From: Anastrepha obliqua
Lineage: Eukaryota; Arthropoda; Insecta; Diptera; Tephritidae
Reading direction: 5' to 3'
Assembly: GCF_027943255.1 (NCBI RefSeq)
Contig: NC_072893.1
Coordinates: forward strand, 22,032,001 to 22,096,000
Length of the DNA: 64,000 nucleotides
Shown: one piece after another, positions 32,301 through 41,608 of the stretch
Layout: the number at the start of each line of letters is the position of its first letter
Position numbering within the stretch: position 1 is the stretch's first letter
Notes under the pieces: generated by a model
Told to the model about the DNA's origin: nothing
The model's input: only the letters and a program-made list of their open reading frames with translations
The model's database searches: none
Position numbers and translations under genes: made by a program

Positions 32301-35300
32301 TTATTAAAAATTTGTTCAACAGTAAACATTTTCTCAACTGTGAAAATAATATTTTCAGGGCCGTTGACCGCGTGCCACCGAAAAAGCTGCTTGCATCTGT
32401 CGAGTCTAATTTTCTTCAAGCGTGTTGTCAAAAGATGATCAGTTGAGCGACGGAGTTTCAGGAAGAGATCATCTCTAATTAGTCTTGACATGGATCTGAT
32501 CAATACATTCGATACCCAGGACATGATTTTCTGCTTTCTAAGAGGATTTCTGCGAATTCTTTCTCGAACGGCCTTTATGGCTGGTTCGAATCACGCGAGG
32601 ACGATCACTTCTTCTTCTGTAATACAATCACTGCAATGCCATTTCCCTTAGCTTCTCCCCTCACTCCATTGTTAACAAACGAAATTTGCCACGAAATTGA
32701 GAAGATAATGCATACGAGCAAAAACAAAAATAACGGAACTTTTTTCTTCGAATTTGTTCTCGCCGTATGAATTGTAAATTTTTTAAGCTGCCAACATGCT
32801 AAAGACTCAGTCCCTGACCTGTGCAACAAGTAGAATGACGTGGCCGGAATGGAACAAGGGCCGCACAAACCAACTTTTGAAACTAAACAGAAAAAACATA
32901 AGAAATCTTCTCGGGGTCCTAACAGGGCATTGTCTGATTGGCAGGCATGCCAGTAGATTGGGTGCACCCTATAACGACTATTGCAGAAGCTCTAACGACA
33001 TTGAAGAAGAAGAGACTATAGAACACTTTCTATGGGTGTGCATGGCTCTGGATAGAAGAAGGTTCAAGATTTTAGGAAAAAGTTCCCTGAATAACCTGGC
33101 AGAAGTAGCCAATATAAAAATAACAAGCCGTGTTAGATATATTAAAGCCACAGGTTAGTTCAATGAGAACAATGTAGAGTGAGGAGAGCGGACAGCCCTG
33201 GTGGTATCACAATGGGCCGACAGCAGGCCACGGTGTGTCAGCCGACAACCACTATACCTATCTACCTACCTACCTACAGAATTAATGGCAAGACGAAGTA
33301 CTTTTATTTCATCTTTGTGAAAACACCAGAAGCAAATGTTGGATTCGTGACATTTTTCCTTAACAGTTTTCTGGTAAGAAACTGACAAAGAAAATCAGTA
33401 AAAAATAGGGAAATTTTTAATTCGAATTACCAGTTTTAGAGCTTTAGACTCTGTTAGCATATAGTTTTTTTGTAGCAACCTAAATCATCTTAAGACCTCA
33501 GGTTAGATCAGTATTTCTTAAGAGTATATATATATAATTGGCACATTGATCCTACGTTCTTCAATTTGTGGTGTGCGTCTTGATATCGTTCCATAAATGG
33601 TAGGTTCCAGTTTTATAGCCCTTCCGAACAGCTGGTCGATCTATAAGACCTTTTTCAGTTAGACTCTAAAAAGCTCAAGAATTGTAGAAAGAGAATTGTG
33701 TAAAGCTTCTTCATATGTAGGATGGTATTGAATCCTGATCACAAGACTATATCAGTTGTCAACAATGGGAGGTAATTGTCAGTTCGTAGGCATCCCGCCT
33801 TCCTTACCAACGTAGGAGCTACAAAGGCCTTCCCGGTTCAAATATATGTGTGGCAATAAGGGAATTTCAAATGAATCCCTCCTTGATCAAAGCATTCAAA
33901 TACGAGAGGCTCGTAGGCTCGAATCTATGACATGAAACAACAAAATTATAGAAAAAGTGTTTTCTAATAGCGGTCGCCCCTCGGCAGGCAATGGCAAACC
34001 TTCGAGTGTATTTCTAACATGAAAAGGCTTAAGTCGGCTTAAAACTGTAGGTCCCACCATTTGTGGAACAATATTAAGACGCGCGCCACAAATAAGAGGA
34101 GGAGCTCGGCCAAACACCGAACTGAAATGTAAGCGCCAATCATTTATTTATTATTTTAAATCTTCTTGCTCTACACTCTTCACTTTTCTCTCCATACACT
34201 TAAACACTACTGAGGTGTATATATGTTGTTGTTGTTTTTAACAGCGTAGTTAGCCCTGTCAGTGTAGGTATATCATCTGTCATCTTCGTCTAGCTCATCT
34301 AGGGGTAGGCCCAGGAAACATGCTGTTTCGACAGGTTGGGTCCAGAGGGAGAGGGGGGTTAGATGAGTCTGATTGAGGGGGCATGTGAAGAGGTGGTTAG
34401 TGTCGTGCGGGTCTGGATAGGTAGGAGTTTAACCTGCTACAATATCCAGAACGTAATTGTGCCAATGTTACACGAGTCTCACGGGGAAGCTGGAGCTCTT
34501 CATCTGCAATGGGTGGTGGTTGGACTCCGATTACGGCATTCACAGGACGGGAGTTCATGAAGGTGGTAACGGTCTCCCGGTGAATGTCGTTTATTGACTG
34601 TCTGAATACTGTCCTGTCCAGTAGGTCTCGGTTAGTTTTGTCCTGGAGTTCGTCAGCGTAGTCGAGGAGATGTCTCCTGACGTGCCTGGGAGGCGGCTCG
34701 GGCTCAAGCAGGTGTCTGCAGGGGTGAAACCTGCGGTAACACCCCAGCAGGAACTGCTTGCTGAGCAATTTGTTGTGCTCCGCAACTGGGAGCATTTGTG
34801 CCTCGTTGTGCAGGTGTTGTATGGGCGACATCAGGAGGCACCCGGTCGCTGTCCGAATGGCGGTATTCTGACATGTCTGCAGCTTTGTCCACTGCGAATC
34901 ACTAGTACCAGGCGACCAGATAGGCGCAGCATAGTTTAGAACCGGCCGGCCAATTGCCTTAAATGTCGAAAGCAACAGTTCTTTGTCCTTGCCCCAAGTG
35001 CTGCCGGCCAGCGATTTGAGGACCTTGTTGCGATTTTGGACCTTAGTGGCAATTGCGGTTGTATGCGCAGAGAAGGAGAGCAAACTGTCGAAGGTTACAC
35101 CCAAAATTTTGGGGTTATTCACAGTCGGAATTAGTGTGTCATCGACTTTTACCTTAAGGGACAGCTTGACCTCCTTTGTCCAGGTGGTGAAAAGGGTCGC
35201 CGTGGACTTGGTGGGGGACGTTCCCATGGCAGCCGGTTCTACGTTACCGGAATGACTCGGGTTTTTCCCGACCAAGGGCTGCCGCCCCAGTACACTAGCC

Positions 35301-36299
35301 CTGTCTAGTGTACCGTATATCAACTGAGGTGTATATACTTCACTATCAGCTTCAATCAAATTCTCTCTTACAAACATCTTCCTTACCACTTATCAAACTT
35401 TAAAACTTATAACTTACTTCCGGTATGCCGCGAAACGCAAATTCCTCCAAATCCTTCAGTAGCTGATCTCGTTCGTGTGAAGGCGCCTCCACAATTTGTC
35501 GCACCCTTAATTGAACATGGGCGAAATGCGAAGTCAATGCCATCAGCGAAGTGGTTAACAGCTCCTGTTCCTCTTCCATATTTCTTAAACGTCCCAATTC
35601 GTTGGGATCATTACGCAACAACTCCTGCTTGTCCTGACTATCGGAACTCAAAAGTTCTAATTCGGATTCGGGACTAAGCAATTCTGAAGTAGGACTCATT
35701 GCATCGTCATAGTTCGCGCCTAGAGGCGACCAACGTTCACTAAGCGGATGAGGGGATGTGTGATCGTAATGCTCCGAGGGCAACAAAGTATCATCACCGA
35801 AAATAGCATTCGTTTCCTTGCATGCTTCAAACACATGGTGGTCAGTATTCGCTATATTGGTTCGTGTTGATTCCCCTGTGGTGTTTTCCACCTCTACCTC
35901 TGCTTCTTCTTCCTCGTCCTCCCTTTCTAGTTGATTTTGCATACACGCATATGCCGTGGGCTTGTTTGTGTAAGGGGTTGATTGTGCGCTAGTTGGTGAG
36001 GGTGTAGATGATGGTGAGGTGGGGGAGATGGGGGTTGTTGCCTCTATCGGAGTCTCAGCTGCATTGCTTACGCTACATTGACTGTTGCAACGACGTTCAA
36101 GAAAAATCGTTTCCTCCTCGTCAAGTTGTTGACCTTCGTCCCTGTAATCATCCCCCACATATTTGTGCTTATTTGCTGCTACCTCCACAAGTGACAGGGC
36201 ACAAACACGGTTGTCTTTGTTGTCTGCAGCAGATTTCGCAAGTACGCTGGAATCCGCATCGAATATTTCTTCCATCTGTTCACTTTGTAAACTATTCAT
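26381..36299 (-). CDS. RUNDC1: RUNDC1-like RUN domain protein, four exons with TE-filled introns
   Basis: I rebuilt four exons: 35418-36299 (882 nt), 30643-31379 (737 nt), 26628-27509 (882 nt) and 26381-26570 (190 nt). Donors are GTAAGT, GTAAGT and GTGAGT, acceptors end in TGCAG, TTTAG and TGCAG, and phases 0, 2 and 2 all close, giving 896 aa. Exon 1 encodes an acidic, Ser/Thr/Pro-rich disordered N terminus and the start of a helical region. Exon 2 encodes coiled-coil segments (QRQFELIEHLKSQLSELEKL, ITDLERFIAFLQCD). Exon 3 continues with DLRAQLEVDIQEVASLAA and the RUN domain (ELTTAVRKNFSMTLLRLIQHGL, WELILEYYYLKNG). Exon 4 closes it (CHQLVEWLNLIFSC) and ends RHFRNL. RUN domains bind small GTPases. 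Human RUNDC1 was reported as a p53 regulator, but its role in flies is unknown to me. The introns are 4038, 3133 and 57 nt; the two long ones are filled with TEs. The family assignment is from memory of the domain order. Confidence 0.85.
27593..28528 (+). mobile_element. DD41D Tc1/mariner, second family, TA-flanked
   Basis: The left end TAGCGTTTTTCAATAGGTGC and the right end, read inward, AAGCGTTTTTCAGTAAGAGC are imperfect inverted repeats about 30 bp long, flanked by TA. At 936 bp it is a deletion derivative: the N-terminal domain is mostly lost but the whole catalytic domain remains. It lies in RUNDC1 intron 2, opposite in orientation to the gene. Confidence 0.88.
27705..28418 (+). pseudogene. 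DD41D transposase, internally deleted but with catalytic triad
   Basis: The start codon at 27705 begins MERYTLEQRLQIIEFYYKNA, which after 26 codons jumps by deletion and frameshift into KIIFSDEAHFWLNGFVNKQN. From there a clean frame runs to 28418. The three aspartates are visible in FSDEAHF, WFQQDGATSHT and SCDLTTLDYFLWG. Exactly 41 residues separate the second and third, which is why I name it DD41D (rosa-like) rather than DD34D mariner. The DNA-binding region is missing, so the copy is inactive. This is the best-preserved DD41D core in the window. Confidence 0.87.
28557..29010 (-). mobile_element. LINE 3' end, degenerate
   Basis: The minus strand encodes CRFCCDEKDSLKH...NCETLGHR and EEEDLQLLPPKKLVRFLGRL, the zinc-knuckle and C-terminal helix of an I/R1-group LINE, with stops. 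A 3' untranslated part runs to about 28557 with a CCTAACCTACC-like tail. Confidence 0.7.
29019..30086 (+). mobile_element. DD41D (rosa-like) deletion derivative with nested short retroposon
   Basis: The left end AGGGTTTTCCAATAAAAGAG and the right end CTCTTATTGGAAAACCCTT are flanked by TA. The body keeps NKFELLGQVSDVRNKTRARR, HRIPHKDLGLKAYKVQLTQE, the DHQQRRVFADWLVKMHENDP segment, IILSD with a stop where the first Glu should follow, and GGVIGPYISENEAGATVTV to QKDGATCHTSNETID. It then jumps to the terminal repeat, so the third aspartate is lost. The same jump and the same nested retroposon occur at 5646-7735. This is evidence that the already defective, retroposon-carrying copy was mobilised in trans. 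Confidence 0.87.
29266..29392 (+). mobile_element. short structured retroposon, copy 2
   Basis: This 127-bp unit is flanked by ACCGCAATACAGA (29253-29265) and ACCGTAATACAGA (29393-29405), a 13-bp target duplication with one mismatch. It starts CGTTTCCACGACAGTC, keeps the GACAGTC/GACTGTC stem with two inner hairpins, then an AGCAGCAT...ATGCTGCT hairpin, and ends in an ACAACAACAACA tail. Frames that cross it are accidental. Confidence 0.85.
30095..30590 (-). mobile_element. LINE fragment, RNase H end and linker
   Basis: The minus strand encodes ILSDSQSVLKALNSFTFKAK, NQVSLIWVPG, a deletion, then LFIRPIPFFGFNKNNIKQET and KGLRLLCGALTDQFACNKHF. It is the same family as 11640-12000. It abuts the DD41D right end and lies in RUNDC1 intron 2. 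Confidence 0.75.
31690..32610 (-). mobile_element. Tc1-like element, degenerate
   Basis: The minus strand encodes an N-terminal part (32524-32207: DDLFLKLRRSTDHLLTTRLK, KIRLDRCKQLFRWHAVNG, IIFTVEKMFTVEQIFNKQND). The catalytic region follows at about 32100-31860 (GGTLFNGECWIFQQDS, KIGHLEV) and the C-terminal LSGLIVCRLEKQ-like end. The first catalytic aspartate block reads FTVEK where FTDEK is expected. Stops are frequent. It lies in RUNDC1 intron 1, and its ends are approximate. Confidence 0.72.
32795..33285 (+). mobile_element. LINE C-terminal fragment with (CCTA)n tail
   Basis: The frame encodes WNKGRTNQLLKLNRKNIRNL, LGVLTGHCLIGRHASRLG, then a zinc-knuckle-like CRSSNDIEEEETIEHFLWVC and VANIKITSRVRYIKATG, stopping near 33158. 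The 3' UTR ends in CCTATCTACCTACCTACCTA near 33275. The knuckle has a Ser replacing a Cys. Confidence 0.75.
33570..33625 (-). mobile_element. SINE fragment
   Basis: GTGTGCGTCTTGATATCGTT...GGTAGGTTCCAGTTTTA matches the body of the SINE at 24928 (minus strand). Confidence 0.55.
33896..34155 (+). mobile_element. tRNA-derived SINE, copy 3
   Basis: The body is complete from CTAATAGCGGTCGCCCCTCG (33965) to GGAGGAGCTCGGCCAAACAC and the GCGCCAATCATTTATTTATT tail. The head is degraded (GGCTCGAATCTATGACATGA). It lies in RUNDC1 intron 1. Confidence 0.82.
34224..35322 (-). mobile_element. Jockey/CR1-type LINE, truncated, with a chimeric structured 5' end and 15-bp target duplication
   Basis: The exact duplication ACTGAGGTGTATATA flanks this unit at 34209-34223 and 35323-35337. 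On the minus strand the LINE part (35226 to about 34397) encodes the end of a reverse transcriptase: TKSTATLFTTWTKEVKLSLK, PKILGVTFDSLLSFSAHTTA, LAGSTWGKDKELLLSTFKAI and RPVLNYAAPIWSPGTSDSQW. The thumb and C-terminal tail (SGYCSRLNSYLSRP) follow. The 3' tail is AACAACAACAACA at 34224. Its 5' end is a structured stretch (35228-35313) related to the short retroposons. The whole chimera inserted in one event. Confidence 0.88.
35228..35313 (+). repeat. structured motif related to the short retroposon, at the LINE 5' end
   Basis: It keeps GGTTCTACGTTACCG and the same fold as the 40925 copy. The outer stem is GGCAGCC (35228-35234) with GGCTGCC (35277-35283). Hairpins CGGT/ACCG and TCGGG/CCCGA lie inside, and GTACACTAG/CTAGTGTAC (35290-35298/35305-35313) follows. 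Relative to the other copies two pairs of the outer stem have changed on both sides. Confidence 0.78.
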
Positions 36300-36534
36300 T
36301 TTTCACAGATTTCGTACACTTCTCATATACAATACTCGAAGAAAGTTAATAATAATCGCATTTTTCTATTGCAAATATTTTGCCACATTTTAAGCAGAAA
36401 GTTTAAGTGCAAAAAAATCAATTTTATTCAATTAGCACAACGATCCCACACAACAAGTTTTCGGAGAACAACTGCGAATGCACTACGAAGGCATATGGTT
36501 GAATTCTCTTGCACAGATTACGGTTTATTGTAGT

Positions 36535-36865
36535 AGAACAACGGAAAAACGGAAATTAGTGCAGTGTTGCTTACTTGAGGGATTTTCAAGGGAATTTGTG
36601 AAATTACATCGTGAGGTTAGAAAAGAGAATTCAGTGAAGTTAAAAAAATGTTTCAGTGAAAAAATTTAGAAATTCATCGTAAAAAATAAAATAAATGAAT
36701 AAAATAGAACAACGGAAATTAGTGCAGTGTTGCTTACTTAAGGGAATTACAAGAGAATTTGGAAAATTAAATCGTGAGGTTAGAAAATAGAATTCGGTGT
36801 AGCTTAAAAAATATGTAGCAGTGAAAAGCTTACAAATTTATCTTATTAAATAAAATCATATTCAC
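36535..36865. repeat. tandem duplication with 171-bp period
   Basis: AGAACAACGGAAA...TTAGTGCAGTGTTGCTTACT at 36535 repeats at 36706, 171 bp on, with scattered differences (for example GGGATTTTCAAGGG against GGGAATTACAAGAG). It lies just upstream of the RUNDC1-like gene. No protein is evident. Confidence 0.75.
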
Positions 36866-36869
36866 TTTG

Positions 36870-37590
36870 ATATTTTATTGATGATTCAAAAAATTCAAGG
36901 GGGTATTCTAGTGTAGAGGCATGCATTTGAGGTGTTTTTTCGGGTGCTATAAATAAAAAATGAAAAATATTTTTGCCATCCATTTTTTAATAAGATATTT
37001 ACTAATGTTTTAAAAGTACATAAAAAAAATTAAAAATCTCAAAAAATGAAAAACTCAAAAAGTTATAAGTTGTTGGAGTGGGTGGTTAACAAAAAATGGC
37101 GCGCCACACCTGCCACGATTGCAAGCGTTCTATTAATCTGAAACAAAAAAATAAAAAGGATTATTAATCCTGATGAATGTTGCTAACGTACTTACTACAA
37201 AAAAGTCAAAAAAAAATGTGTATGGGCTAAATTACGGCTGCCCGAAAAAATGATAAATTTATTTACTACTTTTTGTTACTTTTCGGAACTTTTTTTAAAT
37301 AGTAAAAATTTTTATTTTGCTTATAATAATAGTAAGTACTATAGATATATATATTGAAAAGGCCCACACCAAATTTCAAGTAAATCGGTTAAGTAGAACC
37401 TGAGAAATCATGGTAAACCTTGTGAAAAATATAGTTTCGACAAAAACGCGTTTAAAGTTTTGAGTGCAATTACGCGCTGTGGCGTTCCAGCTGAGCCAGT
37501 TTAGAAGTCGTGACACTAAAATAGCTACATATATCTCTGGAAATAATTAAAATTTTAACAAATCCTTTTAAAGGAATATAAAAAAAAAAA
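36870..37590. other. AT-rich, no gene seen
   Basis: No convincing coding frame or terminal repeats were found. An A-run ends at about 37596. Confidence 0.4.
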
Positions 37591-37596
37591 AAAAAA

Positions 37597-37649
37597 GTCT
37601 TATCGAGGCTCTATGCTCCCGAGAGGAGTGAACAAGGAAAGAAAAAAAA
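37597..37649 (+). repeat. LINE 3'-end fragment with poly-A, copy 2
   Basis: GTCTTATCGAGGCTCTATGC...AGGAGTGAACAAGGAAAG matches 5348-5398. Confidence 0.6.
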
Positions 37650-37659
37650 TGGACGAAAT

Positions 37660-38085
37660 AATAGATCAAGTCAAAACGGCTACATCTGGACTCTGTATGA
37701 CAATCGACGAATTTAAGATAGTTAGTTACGCAGACGACGCAGTTCTTTTGCTAAGAATGAAGACGTCATAATGGGACTTCTCTTAAAATTTGAGCAAGTT
37801 GCCGAAAGGAAAGCATGCAAATTTCTGCAGAAAAAAACCAAATGCTTGGTTGTATCCAAAGAAACCGTAAGATGCAAATTGACAGTCAACAAAAAGCCGA
37901 TAGCGCAGGTTCTTGAATTTACCTATCTCGGATCAAGGTACACCAGCAATAGAGATGTAAGAATAGCAGTAAAGCAAGCGGCAAACGGAAACATACAATA
38001 AATTTATAATATAAAATAGCCCATAACATTTATTGTAAATAGGATCAAATCCTAAATAAATGACGAAGAAGAAGGAAAAAAAACC
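37660..38085 (+). mobile_element. LINE reverse transcriptase fragment
   Basis: Plus-strand frames encode the catalytic IVSYADDAVLLLRM segment (about 37717). After a frameshift come EQVAERKACKFLQKKTKCLV, VSKETVRCKL and KPIAQVLEFTYLGSRYTSNR (37790-37960). This is the palm-to-thumb region of a non-LTR reverse transcriptase. Both ends are lost. Confidence 0.72.
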
Positions 38086-38089
38086 AAAT

Positions 38090-38670
38090 TAATAATTAAA
38101 AAAATCAAAAGCAAAACAAAAAAATAAAACAAATACAAAGAATCAATTAAAAAGAGTTGGCGAAAAAAATAAATAAAAAGAGTTAATAACATTTTTTACC
38201 ACCAGAAAAAAGGACAAAGTTTCCAATATATTAAAATTTATTATTTTATAAAAAAAAATTAAGTTCTCCTAAATAAACAATGAAGAAGAAAACTTTAATT
38301 TAATATATAATTTGTTATAAAAAATTTCACAACACATAAACAAATAGCATTGCTGTCTAATATCATTAATATTTATTGGGGTTTTGCTTGTTCTCTTTTA
38401 TCTCTTGAGAGTTTCAGACCTCAACTCTATCATTTCATCAAAAGCACAGAATAATTTTATTTAATAAATTACTATTAATGAGTTAAAACTAAAAATTGAT
38501 TGATTAACTTGCTACTTTAAGGCAGAATAAGAATAGATAATTTATGCTTATTTTCGAAATTTACAAAAAAAGTAATTTTTCGAACCGAGTTTATTAAAAT
38601 TTTTTCGATCGAGTCACATATTTGGACACTATAATCCAAAATCGGTGCGTAATGAACTAAAAATAAGTAA
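38090..38670. other. AT-rich, no gene seen
   Basis: A- and T-rich sequence without a coding frame. Confidence 0.4.
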
Positions 38671-38675
38671 TTTTC

Positions 38676-38958
38676 GTGTACACTTCTGTGAAGTGTTTGG
38701 CCGAGCTCATCCTTTTATTTGCGGTGTGCGTCTTGATTTTGTTCCACAATTGAAGGGACGTACAGTTTCAAACCGACTCCGCACGGCAAATGATTTTTAT
38801 GAGGAGCTTTTTCATGAAACAAATACACTCAGAGGTTTGCCATTCCTACTGATGGACGACCGCTATTAGAAAAACCTGTTTTTGTTATTTGATGTTCATG
38901 CACGGCAATTCGAACCGAATGGTAGTTACACACCAATCTATTCAGATATGGCGGTCAG
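38676..38958 (-). mobile_element. tRNA-derived SINE, copy 4, diverged
   Basis: The minus strand matches the family body (GTGTTTGGCCGAGCTC and TAATAGCGGTCG, read as reverse complements) and part of the head. It is more diverged than the other copies. Confidence 0.78.
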
Positions 38959-38989
38959 CGTATCCTTTTTAATTTATTTTATTTTTTAT

Positions 38990-39345
38990 TTTTTTTTTTG
39001 TTTTATTTTGTTATATTTTATTTTATTTTATTTTATTTTATTTTATTTTATTTTATTTTACTTTATTTTATTTTATTTTACTTTATTTTATTTTATTTCA
39101 TTTTATTTTATTTCATTTTATTTTATTTTATTTTATTTTATTTTATTTTATTTTATTTTATTTTATTTTATTTTATTTTATTTTATTTTATTTTATTTTA
39201 TTTTATTTTATTTTATTTTATTTTATTTTATTTTATTTTATTTTATTTTATTTTATTTTATTTTATTTTATTTTATTTCATTTTATTTTATTTTATTTTA
39301 TTTTATTTCATTTTATTTCATTTTATTTTATTTTATTTGATTTTA
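38990..39345 (+). repeat. (TTTTA)n microsatellite, about 350 bp
   Basis: Some 70 pentamers of TTTTA with occasional C or G changes follow the SINE. Long open frames (ILFYF repeats) occur in every phase and are artefacts. Confidence 0.97.
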
Positions 39346-39667
39346 TTATTATTATTATACTGAACTAACTTTATTTAAAAAAAATGCCCTCCTTTTCCTC
39401 ATTTCAACAATTTATACCAACTATTCGCACTCAAACAGGCAAACTGTAATATGGCCCTACAGAGGCCACTGTAGTAGATTTGTGTGCAGTCAGCTGACAT
39501 TAGTACCATATGTTTTTGACGTGTCGCCATTCTAAATTGTTCGTCAGTAGCGGCTGATTTACGATTTTAGTGCGTTTGCGCCAATTGGACTATTTATTTT
39601 AATTTCGCAAAATTGTCGCTGTAACAAACGGCGAATTATAAGTGTAAGCTGAAAGAAAGTAACGAAA

Positions 39668-41608
39668 ATGTCCACAAGACGACAAGTGATTGCGATTTAT
39701 CGCCAACTTTTGCGGGAAGCAGAAAAAATTCCAGCCTACAACTTCAGGTTTGCACTCTTTACCTAACCAAATTGTGAAATGCTTGTTGCAGCAACTGAAT
39801 ACATTTTAATAATCCATATTTACACATTGTAGAATGTTTGCTGGACGCAAAATACGGGATACATTCAGGGAGAATAAAAGCATAAGCGATTTCGCGGTCA
39901 TCGATCATAAGCTAGTGGAAGCAAAACAGAATTTGGAGCTTATACGGCGACAGGTTAGAATTCGTGTGTTTTTGTTGATTGCTATTATTAGTTGATTTGC
40001 GTTCGACACCGATGGGTTGCTGATGAGTTGCTGAAGAGTTATTAAGAAGAATTTCCTCTTTGCGAGTGCTAACGGCATAGTTGTAGATGTAGTAGATATG
40101 AAAGTGGTAGAAAAAGCACCGCAATGAGTGAGTTAACTAAAGCAACAACTGCATTTAGAAATACTTCAACTAAGAAATGTAGACATGCGTTTGAAATGTT
40201 GATCTGAATCAAGCGGGAAACATGAATGATATTGAGGCAGAACTTCCTATCCATTGTTACAGCTGATGTATTGAGGTGTCTAGCTGATCAGTGTTGTAGT
40301 TGCACTGTAGTTTTTTTTAACGTTCATGTACTTAATTTAAAAAAGTAAATCACTAAAACTCAAAAATTAAGAAAAACAATTTTCTAATAGTGATCGCCCC
40401 TCGGCAGGCAATGGCAAACCTCCGAGTGTATTTCTGCCATGAAAAAGCTCATCATAAAAATATCTGCCGTTCGGAGTCGGCTTGCAACTGTAGGTCCCTC
40501 CATTTGTGGAACAACATTAAGACGCACACCATAAATACGAGGAGGAGCTCGGCCAAACACCCAAAAAGAGTGTACCCGCCAATTATATATATATATATAA
40601 ATCACGAGCAAGGTATGAGTTTCTAGGCCTATACATTCATGTATGAAAATTTTTGAAAAATATGAAATAATTATTATTATCATTTATATACAAAATCACT
40701 CTAACTTAATTAGCACACTGGCTACTAGGGCCTTCGCTGAATAAAAAAAAAACATCGTCCATAGTATAGGGTTTTCCAAACAGAGGTGTTATTTTGATAT
40801 TCAAAGAAAAATGCTATTTTTTAATATAAATGATCGGATGTTTATTTCATTATAAAGAGGAAGGTATACCGTTAATAGCGGAAAATAACATCAGACAAAT
40901 GACCATCACGATCACGCTTACAGCGTTTCCACGACAGTCGGTTCTACGTTACCGAAACGGCCCGGATTTATATCCGGCCAAGGACTGTCACTCCAGCAGC
41001 ATTCCCCGTATGTAGGTAGGGGGAATGTGTATGCTGCTACAACAACAACCACGCTTACAGCACAATATCCTTTTCATGAAATTTTCCATAACCGAATTGC
41101 AAAGTGGCTGCCCTATGTCCTGGATAGCCTCACGAATTCCATCTTTGAGGTCTTGAATCGACCCTGGACTGTTGGCGTAGACCTTCACTTTTACGTGGCC
41201 CTACAAAAAAAAGTCACAAGGTGTTAAATCACAAGATCTCGGTGGCCAATTGTGATCACTCCTGCGAGATCAATGGTTTCGTTGCTTGTGGGACACGTAG
41301 CGCCGTCTTGTTGAGAATAAACGTTGTCCAGCTCAATACCATCCAATTCCGGCGATAAAAAAAATCGTTAATCATCTCTCGATAGCGCAAACCATTCACC
41401 AATAACACCTGTTATTGGAAAACCCTTTATATGGAAAACTACATAGACGCAACACACAAACATTCATATGAACTCAAGTACTCCTATTTTGCTGTTATAC
41501 GACCTTATCAAATCTATCTATCTTTTGCAGGTAATCATTGGCCACTTATACTCCGCTGAAAAACTTGTAATCGAACAGCCCAAAAAAGCATTACGCCGCT
41601 CGAAATAA
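39668..41608 (+). CDS. bcn92: LYR motif-containing protein 4 (ISD11), three exons
   Basis: I rebuilt exons 39668-39747, 39833-39953 and 41531-41608. Donors are GTTTGC and GTTAGA and acceptors end TTGTAG and TTGCAG. Phases 2 and 0 close, giving 92 aa, the usual ISD11 length. The LYR-type motif reads AIYRQLLRE at residues 9-17, followed by YNFRMFAGRKIRDTFRENKS and the conserved IRRQVIIGHLYSAEKLVIE. In the mitochondrial matrix ISD11 stabilises the cysteine desulfurase NFS1, with acyl carrier protein, for iron-sulfur cluster assembly. Intron 2 (1577 nt) holds a SINE and a DD41D element. The gene is convergent with Pgd, with 331 bp between stop codons. The symbol is that of the D. melanogaster orthologue. 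Confidence 0.92.
40375..40592 (+). mobile_element. tRNA-derived SINE, copy 5, headless
   Basis: The body runs from TTTTCTAATAGTGATCGCCC to GTACCCGCCAATTATATATA. The tRNA head is absent. It lies in LYRM4 intron 2. Confidence 0.82.
40767..41428 (-). mobile_element. DD41D (rosa-like) deletion derivative carrying a short retroposon
   Basis: The left end GGGTTTTCCAAACAGAGGTG and the right end CACCTGTTATTGGAAAACCC are inverted repeats. The join between the terminal repeat and GGTGAATGG is the same as at 19654-20219, so both belong to one deleted subfamily. Minus-strand remains include LDNVYSQQDGATCPTSNETID and HVKVYANSPGSIQDLKDGIR. The nested short retroposon (40925-41049) is absent from the 19654 copy. 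It sits in LYRM4 intron 2. Confidence 0.85.
40925..41049 (+). mobile_element. short structured retroposon, copy 1 (reference)
   Basis: This 125-bp unit is flanked by the exact 12-bp duplication CACGCTTACAGC (40913-40924, 41050-41061). GACAGTC (40933-40939) pairs with GACTGTC (40983-40989). Inside are hairpins CGGT/ACCG (40939-40942/40951-40954) and GGCCCGGAT/ATCCGGCC (40959-40967/40972-40979). Outside follows a long hairpin: AGCAGC/GCTGCT and ATTCCCC/GGGGAAT (40995-41038). The element ends in ACAACAACAAC. There is no tRNA-like or 5S-like promoter. The length of the duplication implies LINE-driven retroposition. Confidence 0.85.

Noticed and set aside
34397..35389. A 330-aa single gene starting at 35389
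   Set aside because: The frame runs from RUNDC1 intron sequence across the 15-bp target duplication and the structured motif into LINE coding sequence.
38882..39363. Long open frames encoding ILFYF repeats
   Set aside because: They are translations of a (TTTTA)n microsatellite, open in several phases.
40925..41049. Hammerhead or HDV-like self-cleaving ribozyme
   Set aside because: The hammerhead core CTGATGA is absent and the pairing is a simple branched junction rather than the HDV double pseudoknot.
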